Positions 53,886-62,741 of a DNA stretch of 64,000 nucleotides are shown one piece after another. Location: assembly GCA_026707545.1 (NCBI GenBank), contig JAPOWR010000001.1, positions 2,509,778 to 2,573,777 of the forward strand. Direction: 5' to 3'. A program made the translations under genes and the position numbers. Below the pieces are notes generated by a model. The model was not told the DNA's origin and did not search any database. It saw only the letters and a list, made by a program, of their open reading frames with translations. Positions within the stretch are counted from its first letter, which is position 1. Each line of letters opens with the position of its first letter. The DNA comes from Acidobacteriota bacterium (GTDB lineage: Bacteria; Acidobacteriota; Thermoanaerobaculia; Multivoradales; Multivoraceae).

Positions 53886-56296
53886 CGTTGCGGAAAGCTG
53901 TAGTCGTCGGGCGGCTCCGCTCCCAGCAGGTGCTTCACGAAGTAGTCCCAGCGCCGGCGAATGAAGTAGGGCTCCTGGGTGAAGAAGTGATCGCGATTCG
54001 GCAGGAGCAGCAGGTCGAAGTCCCGGTTGGCGTCGATCAGCGCGTGGATGAAGGTGACCGTCGAGGCGGGCAGGCTGTTCTCGTCGTGCTCGCCGTAGAC
54101 GATCAGCAGCTTGCCCTCGAGCTTCGAAGCAAGCGCCGCGTGCGGGGTGAGATTCGCCGGACGCGCGGCCGCGTCCGGCGCGAACCGGCCGCCGTCCTCG
54201 TACTCCGGCCAGCCCGTCCACTTGACGAACGGCGGATAGAGGTAGCGGTAGTCGTACGGCCCCGCGGACGACACGGCGACCTTGTAGACGTCCGGGTAGC
54301 GGAGCATGGCGAGCGCCGAGGAGTAGCCGCCCCAGGAATGGCCCGTGATGCCGACCCGCTCCATGTCGAGCCACTCGAAGCGCTCGCCGAGCTGCTCGAG
54401 CGCGGCGACGTGATCCTCGAGCGTGAACTCGTCGTGCTTCTTCCACATGACGTCGTGGAACGCCTTCGAGCGCCACGGCGTGCCTCTCGCGTCGATCGTG
54501 ACGACGGCGAACCCGAGGGCGGTGAAGGTCGAGAAGTCGCCCTGCCCTCCGACCCGTTCGACCCCCGCCGCACTGGCGAAGCTGCGGGGGACGACGCTGG
54601 TCTGCGGACCGCCGTAGATGTGCTCGATCACGGGGTACTTCCGGCCTTCCTCGAAGTTCTTGGGCCGGTAGACCACGCCGTACAGGTCCGTCTCGCCGTC
54701 CGCCGCCTTGACCGAGAAGGGAAGCGGCGGCTCGTAGCCGCGGGCGAAGAGTCCGCCGGCGTCGGCCTCCTCCAGGGTTGCTACGACCGAGCCGTCGCTC
54801 CGGCGAAGCCGCGAGACGGGAGGACTGTCTAGGGTCGACGAGTTCGAGACGAAGTAGCGGCCGCTCGGTGCGAAGGTCGAGGCGGCGCCGATCAGGACCG
54901 GGGCGGCGACGGTGACCGCGTGATCCGCCGGCTCGGGCGTCAGCAACTCGACCTCCGCATCGCCCTCGAGCGGCGCCCGGTAGACGTGCCGCCAGTACGG
55001 GTTCCGTCCCGGCTCGCGCCCGCCGGCCGTGAAGTAGACGAAGCCGCCGCCTTCGCTCTCGTCGACGGCCACGATGTCGTGGACCACCCATTCGCCGCGC
55101 GTGAGCTGCCGAATGTCGCGGCCGCCTTCGAGGTCCACCAGGTAGAGATGTCCCCAGCCGTCCCGCTGCGAGAAGGTGATCGCCCGCTTGCCGCCCGCCA
55201 GCACGCGGACGTTGGCGCCCATCGAGCGGTAGAGGCTGTGGTTCAGGTCGAGAAAGGAGTCGGCCTCCTCCTCGAAGACGGTCTCGGCGCGCCCCGAGGC
55301 GAGGTCGTACCGGACGAGCTCGAAGCGGCTCGCGTCGGGGGCGAGGCAGAGAAAGAAGGCGCGGCGCGAGTCGGGCGTCCAGATCGCCTGCGGCGGCGTG
55401 GCGCCCAGCTCTCCGAAACAGTCGTCGGGAAGCGGCACACGGCGGCTCGTACCGCTGGCGACGTCGAAGACGAACATCGGGAACCGCGGGATCTCCCGGT
55501 CGCCGATCAGGGCGACCCGTTTCTCCAGCGTCCGCGGCCGGGCGCTGCCGTCGGCCGGCAGCAGGTCCAGGTAGGGGTACGCGCCGACCTTCCTCTCGTC
55601 CGTGCGGGAAATGAGCAGCTTCGCCGAGTCGGGCGACCACGAGGCGCCGGTCAACGGTCCTTCGAGGCCCTGCCGCAGAAGCTGGAGCTTCGCGCTCCAG
55701 CCCGGCAGTGCGCCGTAACCGAAGTGCTCCTCGCCGTCCTGCGAGAGCTGCCGCTCGGTGCCGTCGTCCAGGTCGCGCAGCCAGACGTCGTGGCTTCGGG
55801 CGAAGGCGGCGACGGACCGGTCCGGCGCCGGGAGCTGAAGCGGGTCCGTGACGAAGTCCGGCAGGGCCTCGCAGGTGTAGGTCTCCAGGTCGCAGCGCGC
55901 GGCCGAGGTCGCGGTTCGGACCACTGCGCCGCCCGCGTCCCCGTCGAGCGCGAAGTCGAGGGAAACGATGCCGAGATCCAGCGGGTCGTGGGCCGTATCG
56001 GTCGCCTCCGACAGCGCCTCGGCCAGGCGCTCCTGGTCGAAAGCCGGACGCTTCCCGCCCGCGGCGGCGTCGACGATCACGATCTCGGTGCCCCGATCCG
56101 TGTCGCGCTCGTACCAGAACTCGTCGCGGTCACCGATCCAGTGCGGGACGACTTCTACGTTCCGGACGGTCCCCTGGACGTTCCGGGAGAGCAGGCTCGC
56201 GGCCTGGTCGTAGGCGGCCCGGGTTACCTGCTCCGGGGCGTAGGGCTCCTGCGCCGCGGCTTCGGGCGGGCCGGCCAGAAGAGGCAGCGCCCACAT
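53882..56296 (-). CDS. S9-family prolyl oligopeptidase (dipeptidyl peptidase IV type)
   Basis: 804 residues if started at ATG 56296 (MWALPLLAGPPEAAAQ, a short signal); the open frame extends further, but a REP-like double hairpin occupies that stretch, so the true N-terminus is uncertain. An N-terminal beta propeller spans about 60-540 (WSPDSAKLLISRTD, WTPDSRRAFF, FSQRDGWGHLYLVD). The catalytic alpha/beta domain follows with GITGHSWGGYSSALAM (nucleophile Ser), YGEHDENSLP (Asp) and LLPNRDHFF (His). It would cleave Xaa-Pro or Xaa-Ala dipeptides or related peptides in the periplasm. Coupled to the P450. Confidence 0.88.
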   Translation of the reverse strand: MWALPLLAGPPEAAAQEPYAPEQVTRAAYDQAASLLSRNVQGTVRNVEVVPHWIGDRDEFWYERDTDRGTEIVIVDAAAGGKRPAFDQERLAEALSEATDTAHDPLDLGIVSLDFALDGDAGGAVVRTATSAARCDLETYTCEALPDFVTDPLQLPAPDRSVAAFARSHDVWLRDLDDGTERQLSQDGEEHFGYGALPGWSAKLQLLRQGLEGPLTGASWSPDSAKLLISRTDERKVGAYPYLDLLPADGSARPRTLEKRVALIGDREIPRFPMFVFDVASGTSRRVPLPDDCFGELGATPPQAIWTPDSRRAFFLCLAPDASRFELVRYDLASGRAETVFEEEADSFLDLNHSLYRSMGANVRVLAGGKRAITFSQRDGWGHLYLVDLEGGRDIRQLTRGEWVVHDIVAVDESEGGGFVYFTAGGREPGRNPYWRHVYRAPLEGDAEVELLTPEPADHAVTVAAPVLIGAASTFAPSGRYFVSNSSTLDSPPVSRLRRSDGSVVATLEEADAGGLFARGYEPPLPFSVKAADGETDLYGVVYRPKNFEEGRKYPVIEHIYGGPQTSVVPRSFASAAGVERVGGQGDFSTFTALGFAVVTIDARGTPWRSKAFHDVMWKKHDEFTLEDHVAALEQLGERFEWLDMERVGITGHSWGGYSSALAMLRYPDVYKVAVSSAGPYDYRYLYPPFVKWTGWPEYEDGGRFAPDAAARPANLTPHAALASKLEGKLLIVYGEHDENSLPASTVTFIHALIDANRDFDLLLLPNRDHFFTQEPYFIRRRWDYFVKHLLGAEPPDDYSFPQR

Positions 56297-56326
56297 CAAG
56301 GTCGCCGCTACGCGGCGTGTTGTCCT

Positions 56327-56382
56327 CCGCGGGTCAGAAGACCCGCGGCCACAAAGCCGGCCAGAAGGCCGGCGCACCCAGT
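56327..56382 (-). repeat. REP-like double hairpin, copy B
   Basis: Two perfect stems with AGAA loops: CCGCGGGTC/GACCCGCGG (56327-56348) and GCCGGCC/GGCCGGC (56356-56362/56367-56373), ending with the complement of ACTGGGTGCGCCGGC (56368-56382). The 15-mer is shared with copy A at 25833. Located between two minus-strand genes. Confidence 0.6.
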
Positions 56383-56409
56383 ATGTGACGCTCAACCTGC
56401 CGGCCACGA

Positions 56410-57870
56410 TCAGCCGCTGCGGCGCAGCGCGAAGACGCCGTTCAGGTAGTGCGTCGCGCGGCCGTTGCCGTCGTCGCCCCAGAACGCCACGTCCCAGCCG
56501 CGGTTGCCGCCCATCGCCGGGTCGCGCGGCAGGAACCGGTCGTTTCCGAGCGGGATCAGCTCCGACTCGAGCACGCCGCCGCCCAGCGACCGCGCCATCA
56601 GCCGGTCTCCGTCGGCGAAGAACGAGAAGCGACTTCCCACCGCCTCGAACCGCCCGACGTAGCGCTCGAGGTCGACCTCCACCGGCGTCACGGAGTCCGG
56701 AGTGGGCGTTTCCGGCTTGTCGATGCCGAAGACCTCCGGGAAGAGGGTGTCGAAGACGCGGTCGGCGAGCGGATACCCCTGGCTCGGCACGTTCGAGATC
56801 GTCGCGGCCGCGACGCCCTTGCTCGGACACCAGAGCAGCAGGGACGAGCCGCCGCTGTTCGTGCCGCTGTGGCCGTAGATCACCTCGCCGCCCCAGCGCT
56901 TCCAGTACGGACCGGGGCACCACTTCTGGGCGATGACCCTGGCCGGCATGTCGATCTCGGGCGTCTGCATCGCCTCGACGGCCTTCTCGGACAGCACCTG
57001 CCGGCCCTCGGCCGACTGGCCGCCGCGCGGGAACAGGGCCGCGAACCGCACCAGGTCGCCGGCGCTGCAGCACAGGGTCGCGCCCGCCGGCGCCATGCTG
57101 CGCGGCAGCCCCCAGAACGGCACCCGCCGGCCTTCGGGAGTGGCCGGCGTCTGCGAGTAGCCGAGGGCCACCGGATGGTAGAGCAGGTCCTCCGCGAAGT
57201 TCGCGGAGTGTTCGAGCTCGAGCGGCTCGAGGATCCGTTCGGCGAGCAGGGTCTCCCAGTTCTTCCCCATCACCCGCTGGGCCGCGAGCCCGGCGACGCA
57301 GGTGCCGGCGTTCGAGTAGCCGTAGGCCGTCCCCGGCTCGAAGATCCCGGGAATCCCGGCCAGTGAAGCGACGTACTGGCCGAGGGCGTCGTCGCCGCGA
57401 CCGTGATCCGTGTACGGCCCGTTGTCGAGTCCCGACGACATCGAGAGCAGTTGACGCAGCGTCATGTCCACCGGCGGCTCGTCGCTCGTCAGCGGCGCGC
57501 CTTCGAGGTAGCTGCCGACGGGTTCGTCGAGGTCGAGCGTTCCCTCGTCGACCAGCGCCATCACCACGGCGGCGTTGAACACCTTGGTCGTCGATCCGAC
57601 CTGGAACAGGGTGTCGGGCGTGACCGCCAGGTTGCGTTCACGGACCGCGAGGCCGGTCGCGAACTCGTGGACCGCCTCGCCGTCGAAGACCGCGAGCTGG
57701 GCGCCGACGATGCCGAGGCCGCGAGCGGACTCGTCGAGGAGCTGCTGGAGGATGGCCGGGTCCACCGCGACTTCCGGCGCGGCCGCGACCAGTCCGAAGC
57801 CCCGCGCCTGCGAGACGATCGGCATTGCCGCGGCGGCCGCGCCGGCTTTCAGGAAGGAGCGTCGGTTCAT
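56410..57870 (-). CDS. Tat-exported serine hydrolase, beta-lactamase class C/esterase family
   Basis: 486 residues from ATG 57870. A twin-arginine signal is present (MNRRSFLKAGAAAAAMPIVSQA). The catalytic set is complete: S-T-T-K in VGSTTKVFN, YSN in GYSNAGTC, and HSGTN in the third motif. Residues about 390-486 form a C-terminal beta domain (VDLERYVGRFEAVGSRFSFF...THYLNGVFALRR) found in esterase and D-aminopeptidase members. The substrate is unknown. It is the first gene of the minus-strand operon and is transcribed away from the TonB receptor across a region with tandem palindromes, so both are probably controlled by the TetR protein at 60085. Confidence 0.9.
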   Translation of the reverse strand: MNRRSFLKAGAAAAAMPIVSQARGFGLVAAAPEVAVDPAILQQLLDESARGLGIVGAQLAVFDGEAVHEFATGLAVRERNLAVTPDTLFQVGSTTKVFNAAVVMALVDEGTLDLDEPVGSYLEGAPLTSDEPPVDMTLRQLLSMSSGLDNGPYTDHGRGDDALGQYVASLAGIPGIFEPGTAYGYSNAGTCVAGLAAQRVMGKNWETLLAERILEPLELEHSANFAEDLLYHPVALGYSQTPATPEGRRVPFWGLPRSMAPAGATLCCSAGDLVRFAALFPRGGQSAEGRQVLSEKAVEAMQTPEIDMPARVIAQKWCPGPYWKRWGGEVIYGHSGTNSGGSSLLLWCPSKGVAAATISNVPSQGYPLADRVFDTLFPEVFGIDKPETPTPDSVTPVEVDLERYVGRFEAVGSRFSFFADGDRLMARSLGGGVLESELIPLGNDRFLPRDPAMGGNRGWDVAFWGDDGNGRATHYLNGVFALRRSG

Positions 57871-57895
57871 CGATTCCGACCCTATCCGCCCGCAC

Positions 57896-57925
57896 GATAC
57901 GGTCGTATACGATACGATCGTATAC
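57896..57925. promoter_or_regulatory. Tandem TetR-type operator
   Basis: Two abutting 15-bp direct repeats GATACGRTCGTATAC (57896-57910 and 57911-57925). Each contains a 12-bp palindrome ATACGRTCGTAT, perfect in the second copy. They lie between the divergent serine hydrolase (57870) and TonB receptor (57957) genes. The form and size suit a TetR dimer, and a TetR gene follows the receptor. Confidence 0.75.
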
Positions 57926-57956
57926 AGGGGCAAACAGACCGATCAAGGAGACACCC

Positions 57957-60059
57957 ATGCGCAAGTTCGATCCCAACCTCGCCTGGCTCGCGGCCGTTCT
58001 CGCCGCCACCTTGCTGGCGCCTCCGCTGGTCGCACAGGACGAAGGGGAAGAGGCCGCCGCGGATGAGGTGAGCGAAGTCATCGTGGTCACCGCGCAGAAG
58101 CGCGAGCAGGAACTGCAGGAGGTTCCGATCTCCGTCCAGGCCTTCACCGGAGAGGCTCTCCAGGAGGCCAACATGCGGGATCTGAACGAGGTCATCACCC
58201 TGGTCCCGGGAGCCTCCGAAGAACTGTCCAACAACGTCGGCCTGCGCCGCTACCAGATCCGCGGAATCGGGCAGGCCCTGGGCGACCCGACCGTCGGCTA
58301 CTACTTCGACGATGCCGCCTTCTTCGTCTTCGGGCAGAACTTCGCTCCGATGGGCCGTTCGTTCGACCTGGAGCGAATCGAGGTCCTGCGCGGCCCGCAG
58401 AGCACGCTCTACGGAAACGGCTCGATGGGCGGCACGGTGCGCATGATCACGCGTTCACCGGACTACAGCGGCTTCGGAGCCAGCCTGCGCGGCGGCTACT
58501 CCAGCACTGACGGCGGCGGCAACGGCAACTACATCGACGCCGCGGTCAACGTTCCCATGGGCAGCAAGGCGGGCCTTCGGCTGGTCGCCAGTACCGAAGA
58601 CACGGCGGGCTACCAATTGCTGGCCGCAACCGGCGACGACCAGTTCGGCGCGGGCGACGTGACCAACTACCGCGCCATCTTCGACACCACGCCGAACGAC
58701 CGGTTCAACCTGCGGCTGATGTTCGCGGGCAACGAAGCCGATCAGGAAGGAGGCACGCTGCTCTCGGCTCTCGATCCCCCGACGACGACGTCCGCGTCAG
58801 CCGGCGACTACACGCTCGGCGAATACGAACTCGCCACCGGGAGCTTCACGATCAGCTTCGGCGGCGCCTCGCTCACCAGCACCACGACGCAGATCGACGC
58901 GACCGACGAGGTGCAGGTCGGCCTGCCGTTCCCCTTGTCGCCGAGCGGATTCCTCGACATCTTCGCTCAGACCTCAGGGGATGCCCTGAATCACGAGACC
59001 CGGCTCGTCTCGCAGAACGACTCTCCGTTCCAATGGCTGGTCGGCGTCTACTACTCGGAAACGGACGCCCTCGTCCTCTCGTCGATTGATCCGCCGGTGT
59101 TCCCGGACAGCACGGCTGACCGCGGTTCGGAGTCCCTGTCCCTCTTCGCTGAAGTCTCGTACGCCTTCCTGGACGACCGGCTCGTCGCGCTGGCGGGGCT
59201 CCGTTCCTTCGAGGATGATCGGTCCGTGTACAGCAGCGCGTTCAGCACACAGTTGGAACCGGCGACCTTCGACAGCGTCAACCCCCGCTTCAACCTCGCC
59301 CTCGACGCCTCCGAGCAGGCGAACTACTACCTGAACATCGCCAAGGGCTTCCGCAGCGGCAGCTTCAACAGTCCCGACACCTGCGCGCTGCACGAGCTGG
59401 GCGGGTTGCCGTGTTCGGTTGCGGTCGACTCCGACGAACTGTGGAGCTACGAGCTGGGGGCGAAGTACACCCTCGCCGGAGGACGTCTCCTGATCGACGT
59501 CGCTCCCTACTTCCAGGACTGGAGGGACACCCGCCAGGCCGTGCCGGTCTTCGGGCTCTTCCTGGACTACCAGATCGGCGACTCCGAGCTCTACGGCGTC
59601 GATCTGGCACTCGACTACCGTCCGGCCAGCGTTTCGGGGCTGTCGTTCCAGTTCTCCACCAACTGGAACCAGTCCGAGTTCACGAACATCAATCCGACGT
59701 TCGCGGCCGCCACAGGGGCAAGCAACGGCGACCGTCTGCCGTTCGTGCCGGCGTGGACCGGAACCCTGTCGGCGAGCTACGCCTGGGCGCTCGGCGACAC
59801 CTGGGCTGGACAGGCATTCCTCGGGCTGAGCCACATCGACGACCAGTTGGGCCAGTTCGGACCGGGAGCTTCGGCCGACTCACGCGATCTGATGCGCGCC
59901 CGGTTCGGCTTCAGCAACGAGAGGTTCGGGATCCACCTGTTCGGCAACAACCTGCTGGGCGAAGACGGCGCGATCTACGCGAACTCCGGAAGGGGCCCCA
60001 CCATCTACACCCAGGACCATCCGCGGCAGATCGGTGTCGAGCTCTCACTCGACTTCTGA
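57957..60059 (+). CDS. TonB-dependent receptor
   Basis: 700 residues from ATG 57957 (AAGGAGA upstream). The signal peptide ends APPLVAQDEG. The TonB box region is EVIVVTAQKREQELQEVPISVQAFTG. The plug shows RYQIRGIGQ and FDLERIEVLRGPQSTLYGNGSMGGTVRMITRSP; the C-terminus is QIGVELSLDF. It has the style of the sphingomonad/marine type receptors for complex organics rather than siderophores, and has no N-terminal regulatory beta domain. With the TetR, two hydrolases and MFS transporter downstream it forms an uptake operon; the substrate is unknown. Confidence 0.92.
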   Translation: MRKFDPNLAWLAAVLAATLLAPPLVAQDEGEEAAADEVSEVIVVTAQKREQELQEVPISVQAFTGEALQEANMRDLNEVITLVPGASEELSNNVGLRRYQIRGIGQALGDPTVGYYFDDAAFFVFGQNFAPMGRSFDLERIEVLRGPQSTLYGNGSMGGTVRMITRSPDYSGFGASLRGGYSSTDGGGNGNYIDAAVNVPMGSKAGLRLVASTEDTAGYQLLAATGDDQFGAGDVTNYRAIFDTTPNDRFNLRLMFAGNEADQEGGTLLSALDPPTTTSASAGDYTLGEYELATGSFTISFGGASLTSTTTQIDATDEVQVGLPFPLSPSGFLDIFAQTSGDALNHETRLVSQNDSPFQWLVGVYYSETDALVLSSIDPPVFPDSTADRGSESLSLFAEVSYAFLDDRLVALAGLRSFEDDRSVYSSAFSTQLEPATFDSVNPRFNLALDASEQANYYLNIAKGFRSGSFNSPDTCALHELGGLPCSVAVDSDELWSYELGAKYTLAGGRLLIDVAPYFQDWRDTRQAVPVFGLFLDYQIGDSELYGVDLALDYRPASVSGLSFQFSTNWNQSEFTNINPTFAAATGASNGDRLPFVPAWTGTLSASYAWALGDTWAGQAFLGLSHIDDQLGQFGPGASADSRDLMRARFGFSNERFGIHLFGNNLLGEDGAIYANSGRGPTIYTQDHPRQIGVELSLDF

Positions 60060-60084
60060 GCCGGTCGCCCCGGCGGACCGACCG

Positions 60085-60702
60085 ATGCCCCAAAACGCAG
60101 CGGAGACTGCAACCACAACTCAGTTGAATCGCCGCCAGAGACTCATCCTGGCGGGCCGCCATCTCTTTGCCGCGAAGGGCTACTCGGCTGCGGGGGTACG
60201 CGAGATCGCGGCGGAGGCCGGCGTCTCGATCGGCCTGATCCGCACCCACTTCGGCTCCAAGGCCGGCCTGCGGGAAGAGATCGATCGGCAGGTCATTGCC
60301 CAGATCGAAGATCTCTGCTCGCGGGCCAGTGAGCACCTGGGCACCGAGGCCCTTGACCTCCTGGTCGAGGACGCTGTCGAATGGGTCGAGCGCGAGCGCG
60401 ACGCGCTCCTCTACGTGCGCGCGGCCCTCATGGAGAAGACGCCGGGGAGCCAGGCCCTCCTCCGCCAACTGCTGGAGATCATGCGTCGATTCGTCGCGCT
60501 GAATCGCGAACGCGGTCTTCTCCAAGACGACGTCGACGAGGAGTGGGCAGCCACCTTCCTCGTCATCGACTTTCTCGGGCCGGCCGTGCTCGAACCGTTC
60601 TCGGAGGAGGAGTTCGGCATGTCGATGTACCACCGCGAGATGGTCAAGAGGCGCAGCGCCTTCATGAACCGCGTCGTGACCCGAGGGTTCATGAAGTCCT
60701 GA
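60085..60702 (+). CDS. TetR-family transcriptional regulator
   Basis: 205 residues from ATG 60085. The N-terminal HTH is LNRRQRLILAGRHLFAAKGYSAAGVREIAAEAGVSIGLIRTHFGSKAGL, a standard TetR recognition unit. The C-terminal ligand domain (about 75-205) is helical and acidic (EEEFGMSMYHREMVKRR). It most likely represses the divergent promoters through the tandem palindrome at 57896-57925 and senses the imported substrate or its product. It lies 25 bases after the receptor; a 6-bp inverted repeat (TGACCT/AGGTCA) overlaps its stop. Confidence 0.92.
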   Translation: MPQNAAETATTTQLNRRQRLILAGRHLFAAKGYSAAGVREIAAEAGVSIGLIRTHFGSKAGLREEIDRQVIAQIEDLCSRASEHLGTEALDLLVEDAVEWVERERDALLYVRAALMEKTPGSQALLRQLLEIMRRFVALNRERGLLQDDVDEEWAATFLVIDFLGPAVLEPFSEEEFGMSMYHREMVKRRSAFMNRVVTRGFMKS

Positions 60703-60729
60703 CCTAGCCTGACAGGTCAAACTCACAGG

Positions 60730-61935
60730 ATGACAGGCGCCCGGCAACTCGCGCTCACGTTCCTGAGCCGTGATCTCGCCGGTCTGTGGACCGCAGGCGG
60801 GGCACTGGCGATCGGGGCGGTCGTGGCGTTTCGAAGCGACGGCTCGGTGCGGATCGCCGCCGTGGCTGTTGCAGGGTTGGGCGTTCTGCTCCTGCTGGGG
60901 ACACTCCGCCATCTGCTGAGCCTGAGGAAGGCGCGTGTCCTTCACCCACCTCCTGGGGTGCTGGTCAGGGTCGGAGGCCGCCGCATCCACGTGCTGGCGG
61001 AAGGGGACGCCGGCGGGCGGCCGCCGGTCGTCTGGATGCCCGGTGGGCACGCGGGCGGTCTGGCGCTCCATCACCTGCACAGCGAGCTGCGCAAGGAAGC
61101 GCGTTCGATTCTGATCGACCGGCCCGGGACCGGCTGGAGCGATCCGGGGCCGTTCCCGCGCACCACCCACCGCGAGGCAGATGAAGTGCTCACGGCCCTC
61201 GACGCCGCCGGAGAGGAGGGGCCCTTCGTACTCGCCGGCCACTCGTTCGGCGGCCTGCTCTTCGCCGCCGTCGCGAGGCGTAGCCCCCGCAGCGTCGCCG
61301 CGCTGCTGCTGATGGACGCCACTCCCCCGGACACGATCGTCTACGGGCCGCCGATTCCCGGCCTGGCGCGAATGAGGTGGCGGCCCGTCCTCGTGGGAGT
61401 GCTCCAGCTCTTCGGCCTGGACGAACTCGCCGAGCGCCTGACCCGGGAACCGTCGAACCCTGAGTACGAGCGCCTCGACCGGCTGATCCGCGAACAGTTA
61501 GGCGAGGCCTGGCTCATCGCTCGCGCCCTGGAACGCGGCCCGCGGGCGGCCTGCGCCAGCGCTTCCATCTTCGACGAACTCGAGCCCGAGGGCATGGCCT
61601 CCATCTCCTGGACGGCCCTCCCCTATGAGGGCGACCTCGACGGCACTCCGGTCCGGCTCGTAGCGCCCGGCGACATGCGGGACTTCGACCAGGTCGCCGA
61701 GATGATCGAAGGCGAAGCACCGACACCCGGTCAACTCGACGCGGCGCGGCTGCAGCGCTTTTACACGCGCAGCCGCGAGCGGTACCTCACTCTCTCCAAC
61801 CTCTCCGAGCGTGTTGTGGCGCCTCCCGGAACGGCGCACAACTTCCTCTACGAGGCGCCGGACTTCGTGATCGAGGTCGTGCGCCAGACGCTCGACCGGC
61901 TGAACGCCGGTTCACCCCGGAAGGCACGGCCGTGA
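60730..61935 (+). CDS. Alpha/beta hydrolase with N-terminal membrane segment
   Basis: 401 residues. Two hydrophobic stretches near the N-terminus (GLWTAGGALAIGAVVAF and IAAVAVAGLGVLLLLGTL) anchor it in the inner membrane. The hydrolase domain follows: VVWMPGGHAGG (oxyanion), ILIDRPGTGWSD, LAGHSFGGLLFAA (nucleophile Ser) and a late His in GTAHNFLYE. The acid may be Asp in PGDMRDFDQ. It probably hydrolyses an ester or amide derived from the substrate taken up by the receptor. The stop overlaps the next gene as GTGA. Confidence 0.88.
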   Translation: MTGARQLALTFLSRDLAGLWTAGGALAIGAVVAFRSDGSVRIAAVAVAGLGVLLLLGTLRHLLSLRKARVLHPPPGVLVRVGGRRIHVLAEGDAGGRPPVVWMPGGHAGGLALHHLHSELRKEARSILIDRPGTGWSDPGPFPRTTHREADEVLTALDAAGEEGPFVLAGHSFGGLLFAAVARRSPRSVAALLLMDATPPDTIVYGPPIPGLARMRWRPVLVGVLQLFGLDELAERLTREPSNPEYERLDRLIREQLGEAWLIARALERGPRAACASASIFDELEPEGMASISWTALPYEGDLDGTPVRLVAPGDMRDFDQVAEMIEGEAPTPGQLDAARLQRFYTRSRERYLTLSNLSERVVAPPGTAHNFLYEAPDFVIEVVRQTLDRLNAGSPRKARP

Positions 61936-62741
61936 TCGACGAGTACGGCGACGTCGAGGTCGCGCCGGGCGCGACGATCCGGTTCCGCACCGTGGGGCCG
62001 GTGGAGGGAGTGCCGCTGATGCTCGGCCTGCCGCTCATGGCCTCCCACGCCGACATCTTCGGAACCGAGAGCGCGGCCACGATCGACGGCTACCTCGACC
62101 GGTTGGCCGACGCTTACCGGGTGCTGCTCGTCGACTACCCGAACATCGGGGGCAGCACCTCGCCGCCGGCGAAGGAGATGACGGCCCGGCGCGTCTGCTC
62201 GGATCTGCTGGCGACCGCCGACGCCGCCGGCTTCCGGGACTTCGTCTACTGGGCGTACTCGTGGGGAGCCGCCGCCGGCCTTCAACTGGCCACCCGCAGC
62301 GATCGCCTGTCGGCCCTGGTGGTCGGCGGCTGGCCGCCCCTGGGAGGTCAGTACGCCGACATTCTCCGGGCCGCGCGCCGCCAGGTCGGCAATCCACCGC
62401 AGTCGGCCCGGGTCGTGCTCCGCGAAGCGGCCCAGTACGCCCAGTGGGTGACGTTCTACGAGAGCGTGCTCGACTGGCCGGAGCAGCGGGCCGTAGCGGG
62501 GATCGATTGTCCCCGGCTGGTGTTCTTCGGCGGCAGTGGCGACGTCGACCCCGGCGGTGAGGACATCCGGATCGCGAGCACCCTTCGGGAGCGCCGGGAC
62601 GAGCTTGAGCGGCTCGGCTGGAGGGTGCACGAGTTCCCGGGGCGCGACCACTCCGTGTGCCTCGATCCGGGAAGGGTTGTACCGCCGGTACGGGCCTTCC
62701 TCGACCAAGCGCTCTCGCGGACACCATCCGATGAGCGGTAA
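61932..62741 (+). CDS. Alpha/beta hydrolase
   Basis: 269 residues from GTG 61932, coupled to the upstream hydrolase. The fold shows LLVDYPNIGGSTSP, then the nucleophile elbow YSWGAAAG, VFFGGSGDVDPGG (acid region) and FPGRDHSVCLDP (His). No signal peptide, so it acts in the cytosol, perhaps on the imported product. The Ser elbow has Trp after Ser, which is less common but seen in haloalkane- and ester-hydrolase branches. The MFS gene starts 11 bases before its stop. Confidence 0.86.
   Translation: MIDEYGDVEVAPGATIRFRTVGPVEGVPLMLGLPLMASHADIFGTESAATIDGYLDRLADAYRVLLVDYPNIGGSTSPPAKEMTARRVCSDLLATADAAGFRDFVYWAYSWGAAAGLQLATRSDRLSALVVGGWPPLGGQYADILRAARRQVGNPPQSARVVLREAAQYAQWVTFYESVLDWPEQRAVAGIDCPRLVFFGGSGDVDPGGEDIRIASTLRERRDELERLGWRVHEFPGRDHSVCLDPGRVVPPVRAFLDQALSRTPSDER

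Noticed and set aside
60700..60719. TGACCT/AGGTCA inverted repeat after the TetR gene as a second operator.
   Set aside because: It overlaps the TetR stop codon, is only 6 bp and does not resemble the 57896-57925 operator; chance is likely.
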